A stretch of DNA of 33,106 nucleotides from Citricoccus sp. WCRC_4 (GTDB taxonomy: Bacteria; Actinomycetota; Actinomycetes; Actinomycetales; Micrococcaceae): NCBI GenBank assembly GCA_026645375.1, contig JAPFFX010000197.1, positions 1 to 33,106 of the forward strand. Reading direction: 5' to 3'. Shown in pieces: positions 30,175 to 33,106 of the stretch. A program made the translations under genes and the position numbers. Below the pieces are notes generated by a model. It ran no database searches and was not told the DNA's origin. It worked only from the letters and a program-made list of their open reading frames with translations. Position 1 is the stretch's first letter; each line of letters opens with the position of its first letter.

Positions 30175-31044
30175 CTAGGCCGGCTGGTGGTCGGCGAGCG
30201 TCGCGTCCACGCTGATCCGGTCCAGGAACAGTCCACCGCGCACGGTGGACAGGAAGGCCGTGTCCGAGGAGTCCGCCCCGGTGGAGACCCGCACCAGGGC
30301 ACCGGTGTCCGAGAGCCGGGTGGCGTCCAGCAGGTGCCACTGGCCGTCCATCCAGGCCTCGGCCACGGCATGGAAGTCCATGGGCCGCAGCCCCGGGGCG
30401 TAGCCCGCCACCACGCGGGCGGGCACGTTCCGGGCGCGCAGCAGGGCCACCACGAGGTGCGCGAAGTCCCGGCACACGCCCTGGCGGGAGAGGAAGGCGT
30501 CCACGGCGCCGTCGGTACCGCGGGAGAACCCGGGCACGTAGCGCAGGTTGGCGTTGACCCAGTGCTCCACGGCGTGCAGCAGGTCCATTCCCCGGACGTC
30601 CCGGAACAGGCTCGCGGCCAGCGGGTACAGCTTGTCCGACTCGGCATACCGCGAGGGGCGCACGTACCGGATCAGGTCGGCTTCGTCCCCGACGGGCTCG
30701 GCCTCCCGTCCGGCCACGATGCAGGCATAGTCGACCCGGATGGTCCCCGGTTCAGGCGGCTCCGAGGAGAAGCCCGCCTCGGCGACCGTGGGCGACTCGT
30801 CGTCGTCCTCCCAGCCGACGGCCCCGCTCGGCTCGGCGAAGCTGACCGGGACGTCCACGACGTGCAGGCGCCCCCCATGGTGGTCCTGGACCTCGCGGAC
30901 GGGCAACCGTCCCGCGGGGGAGCGGACGTCCAGGCGCTCGGACACCCGGTCCATGCCCTCGGCATCGGCGGCGGCCACCGCCAGGACCATGCGGGTGCCT
31001 TCGGACGGCCGGACGGTCAGGGTGGATCGGACGTGGCGGCGCAT
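30175..31044 (-). CDS. Transglutaminase-like cysteine protease family protein
   Basis: 289 residues. An N-terminal beta-rich domain (about 1-110; starts MRRHVRSTLTVRPSEGTRMV) is followed by a transglutaminase core with the full triad: C191 in RQGVCRDFAHL, H225 in PMDFHAVAEAW and D240 in WHLLDATR. VPARVVAGYAPGL is the usual strand before the His. No signal peptide or membrane segment, so probably cytoplasmic. Members of this family act as peptidases or amide-bond ligases; the substrate is not known. The start has TACCGT 6 bases upstream (leaderless pattern), in the 20-base gap after sbcC. Similar genes next to ATP-grasp/DUF403 partners are common elsewhere, but none are here. Confidence 0.9.
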   Translation of the reverse strand: MRRHVRSTLTVRPSEGTRMVLAVAAADAEGMDRVSERLDVRSPAGRLPVREVQDHHGGRLHVVDVPVSFAEPSGAVGWEDDDESPTVAEAGFSSEPPEPGTIRVDYACIVAGREAEPVGDEADLIRYVRPSRYAESDKLYPLAASLFRDVRGMDLLHAVEHWVNANLRYVPGFSRGTDGAVDAFLSRQGVCRDFAHLVVALLRARNVPARVVAGYAPGLRPMDFHAVAEAWMDGQWHLLDATRLSDTGALVRVSTGADSSDTAFLSTVRGGLFLDRISVDATLADHQPA

Positions 31045-31050
31045 GGTTCC

Positions 31051-31056
31051 ACGGTA
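31051..31056 (-). promoter_or_regulatory. -10 hexamer for leaderless transglutaminase-like mRNA
   Basis: TACCGT on the minus strand, followed by GGAACC (6 bases) and ATG 31044. It lies in the 20-base gap after the sbcC stop. Confidence 0.4.
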
Positions 31057-31064
31057 CCGTCCGG

Positions 31065-33106
31065 TCAGGACCGGTCCGGCACGACCACCTGCAGGTGTGA
31101 GCCCTGGCGGGTCTTGAGGACCTCGAGCCGGTAGCCGATGTCCTGCTTCATCCGCTCCACGTGGCTGACCACCCCGATCGTCCGGCCATCGGCCTGCAGC
31201 CCGTCCAGGACTCGCATGACGTCCTCCAGTGAGGCGGCGTCCAGCGAGCCGAAGCCCTCGTCCACGAACAGGGTGTCCATGTCCACACCGCCGGCCTCCG
31301 CCTGCACGGTGTCCGCCAGGCCGAGCGCCAGGGCCAGGGAGGCCATGAACGTCTCGCCGCCGGACAGGGTCCCGGCAGTCCGTTCGTCCTCCGTGTACCG
31401 GTCGAAGACGGTGATGTCCAGTCCACGCACACCCCTCCCCCGGGCGGCGTCGTCATGCCGTAACTCGTAGCGGCCCTGCGTCATGCCCAGGAGCCGTTCG
31501 GTGGCCGAGGCCACGACCTCCTCGAGGCGTCCGGCCAGGACGTAGCTGCCCAGCGTCATCTTCAGCGAGTTCTCCCCCTGGCCCCGGACCAGCTTCAGCA
31601 ACCCCTTCGCGTCCTCCAGGGCCGCCAGCTGGCCGGCCGAGCGGGCGGCGACCTCGTCCAGGACGCCCACCTGGCGCCGGACCTGCCGCTGGACCGATTC
31701 CAGCCATCCAGCATGTTCGGCGGCGTCCTCCCGCGCCCGCTCGGCCTCCGCGACCCGTTCGGCCTGCTCCTCCAGCTCCTCGTCGGCGGGCGGCTCGGTC
31801 CCCGCGGCGAGCAGTTCCCGGCCGCGGACGACGGCCGCACTGGCCTCCAGCTCCGCCAGCGCGGCCGCTTCGCGGTCCCAGTCCCGGACGCGGCTGGACC
31901 TGGTCCGCTCGTCGTCCTCGCCCAGCAGGGCCGTCCGCACCTCCTCGACCGAGTCGAAGCCGCTGGCCGTGAGCTCCTCGCGCAGGCCGGTCGCGGCCTG
32001 CTGGACCAGGGACCGGGCGGTGGCGGCCCGCCGGGCGGCCTCGATGACCGCGTCCACCAGTCCGCGCGACCGGGTCAGTTCCTGCCGCAGGTCGGCCAGG
32101 CCCTCCCGGCCCTCGAGCAGTCCGGCCAGCTCGGAGCGCAGGCGTCCGGCCTCCTCCGAGGCCGCCTCGAACCGGGAGCGGGCCACCGCGGCCTCCTGCC
32201 GGGCGGTGCCGACGGTGGACTGCCGGGCCTGTTGGTCCCGGTCGTTGTCCTCCAGTGCGGCTCGGGCCGCGGCGAGGTCCCCGGCAGCCCGTTCCGCCAC
32301 GTCCAGGGCGGAACGGGCCCGGGCCACGGCCGCCGTGGCCTCCTCCGGGTCCAGTCCCCCGGCCGCCAGCCGACTGAGCTCCGCCGACTCGCGGGCCCGT
32401 TCGACCGCGTCCTCCGCCGCCCGGCGTCTGGCCGTCTCCTCGTCCATCGCGCGGCGGGCCCGGTCCTGGGCCTCGGCGGAGATCTCGGTGCTGCCGGTGG
32501 CCGCGGGGGCGGGGTGCTCCACCGATCCGCAGACCTGGCAGGGCTCGTCCGGCCGGAGCTCCTCGGCGAGCAGGGATGCCGCACCCGCCAGACGGCGTTC
32601 CACCACCTGGTGCCAGGCATCCACCGCCACCTGGGCGCGGTCCGTGGCGGCCCGCACGGCGTCCTGGGCGGCCTGGAGCCCGGCGCGGTGCTCCTGGTGT
32701 GCCAGCGCAGCCTCCCGGCGGGCGGTGGCCTCGTCCATCGCGGCGCGGGCCGACTCTAGCCCGGCGGCGGGAGCGCCGAGTTCTTCGACCCTCTGCTGGA
32801 GTGCTCCCCGAGCCTCTGCCAGGGCCTGCCGTTGGGCGTCGGCGGTCTCCGCGCGCTCGGTCAGGTCGGTGATGGAGGCCCGCAGGCGCTCGGTCTCGGC
32901 GTCGAGCTCACGCAGGCGCTGGGCGTCCCGTTCCCGGGCGGCCAGTCGGTCGAGTTCGCGGTCAGCACGCTGGCGCAGGGCCTCGAACCGCGCGTCCACG
33001 GTGCAGTCCTCCACCTCGGCCGCCCAGGCACAGCAGTGGCCGTCCTCCAGCGCGGTGGCCTGGACGCCCTCCATGGTGACCACGGCGGAACGGTGGGCGT
33101 CCTCGG
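31065..33106 (-). CDS. sbcC: Exonuclease subunit SbcC, C-terminal part (N-terminus beyond window)
   Basis: The frame is open at the right edge, giving about 680 residues of a protein normally near 1000. Visible order: coiled coil rich in Ala/Arg/Glu/Leu, the zinc hook CQVC at 32529-32540 (DEPCQVCGSVEHPAP), a second long coiled coil, then the C-terminal ATPase lobe: LVRGQGENSLKMTLGSYVLAGRLEEVV, the ABC signature LSGGETFMASLALALGLADTV, and Walker B/D-loop DTLFVDEGFGSLD. The N-terminal Walker A lobe is missing only because of the window edge. With SbcD it forms the Mre11-Rad50-type nuclease that opens DNA hairpins and processes ends; sbcD would be expected just upstream, outside the window. The first in-frame GTG at 33083 is internal. 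Confidence 0.93.
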   Translation of the reverse strand, partial: EDAHRSAVVTMEGVQATALEDGHCCAWAAEVEDCTVDARFEALRQRADRELDRLAARERDAQRLRELDAETERLRASITDLTERAETADAQRQALAEARGALQQRVEELGAPAAGLESARAAMDEATARREAALAHQEHRAGLQAAQDAVRAATDRAQVAVDAWHQVVERRLAGAASLLAEELRPDEPCQVCGSVEHPAPAATGSTEISAEAQDRARRAMDEETARRRAAEDAVERARESAELSRLAAGGLDPEEATAAVARARSALDVAERAAGDLAAARAALEDNDRDQQARQSTVGTARQEAAVARSRFEAASEEAGRLRSELAGLLEGREGLADLRQELTRSRGLVDAVIEAARRAATARSLVQQAATGLREELTASGFDSVEEVRTALLGEDDERTRSSRVRDWDREAAALAELEASAAVVRGRELLAAGTEPPADEELEEQAERVAEAERAREDAAEHAGWLESVQRQVRRQVGVLDEVAARSAGQLAALEDAKGLLKLVRGQGENSLKMTLGSYVLAGRLEEVVASATERLLGMTQGRYELRHDDAARGRGVRGLDITVFDRYTEDERTAGTLSGGETFMASLALALGLADTVQAEAGGVDMDTLFVDEGFGSLDAASLEDVMRVLDGLQADGRTIGVVSHVERMKQDIGYRLEVLKTRQGSHLQVVVPDRS

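Noticed and set aside
1..33106. A previously undescribed defence or mobile system
   Set aside because: Apart from sbcC, which is a housekeeping repair gene, no nuclease, helicase, toxin-antitoxin, transposase or phage-type genes were seen; the window is a core-genome segment.

Overview
The window is very GC-rich (about 70% G+C by eye) with G/C-ending codons, GTG starts, leaderless-type promoters and an actinobacterial branched-chain amino acid (BCAA) gene order. It looks like chromosomal DNA from a high-GC actinobacterium, most likely a member of the Micrococcaceae (Arthrobacter, Micrococcus, Kocuria or Citricoccus type). That family assignment is an inference from gene content, not a database result. 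No insertion sequences, phage genes or CRISPR arrays were seen.

Layout. At 1-789 (+) lies the 3' part of a UDP-glucose dehydrogenase gene. From 853 to 20287 everything recognised is on the minus strand. In transcription order this stretch begins with ilvD, then an attenuator-controlled ilvB-ilvN-ilvC block, then serA-metG, leuB, ilvE, a fumarylacetoacetate-hydrolase-family gene and gltX. A tRNA-Gln/tRNA-Glu pair with its own promoter follows. Last come two tandem dynamin-like membrane GTPases translationally overlapped with each other and with thiL. From 20387 to 30132 the genes are on the plus strand: an unrecognised 154-residue protein, tRNA-Lys, a secreted M23 peptidase, a Bcp peroxiredoxin, tRNA-Leu, a twin-arginine-type solute-binding lipoprotein, malate:quinone oxidoreductase and an RND efflux permease. 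The right end returns to the minus strand with a transglutaminase-like protein and the C-terminal two thirds of SbcC, which runs off the window.

How the genes fit together. IlvB/IlvN, IlvC, IlvD and IlvE make up the common isoleucine/valine pathway and LeuB is a leucine-branch enzyme, so most BCAA synthesis steps sit within about 11.6 kb. SerA makes serine, and MetG and GltX are aminoacyl-tRNA synthetases. The ilvBNC block has a complete transcription attenuator: a leaderless-type promoter, a 14-residue leader peptide with the run LVVVI, and an intrinsic terminator. leuB is preceded by a second, less canonical element: a 12-codon open frame with consecutive Ile-Val-Leu-Val codons inside nested inverted repeats, ending directly before leuB. 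Seven starts in the window (six genes and the ilvB leader peptide) carry a -10-like hexamer 6 or 7 bases before the start codon, which suggests frequent leaderless transcription.

The most interesting points are the leuB leader element, the ilvB attenuator with its upstream palindrome, the asymmetric pair of dynamin-like GTPases, and the long unexplained C-terminal part of the M23 peptidase.
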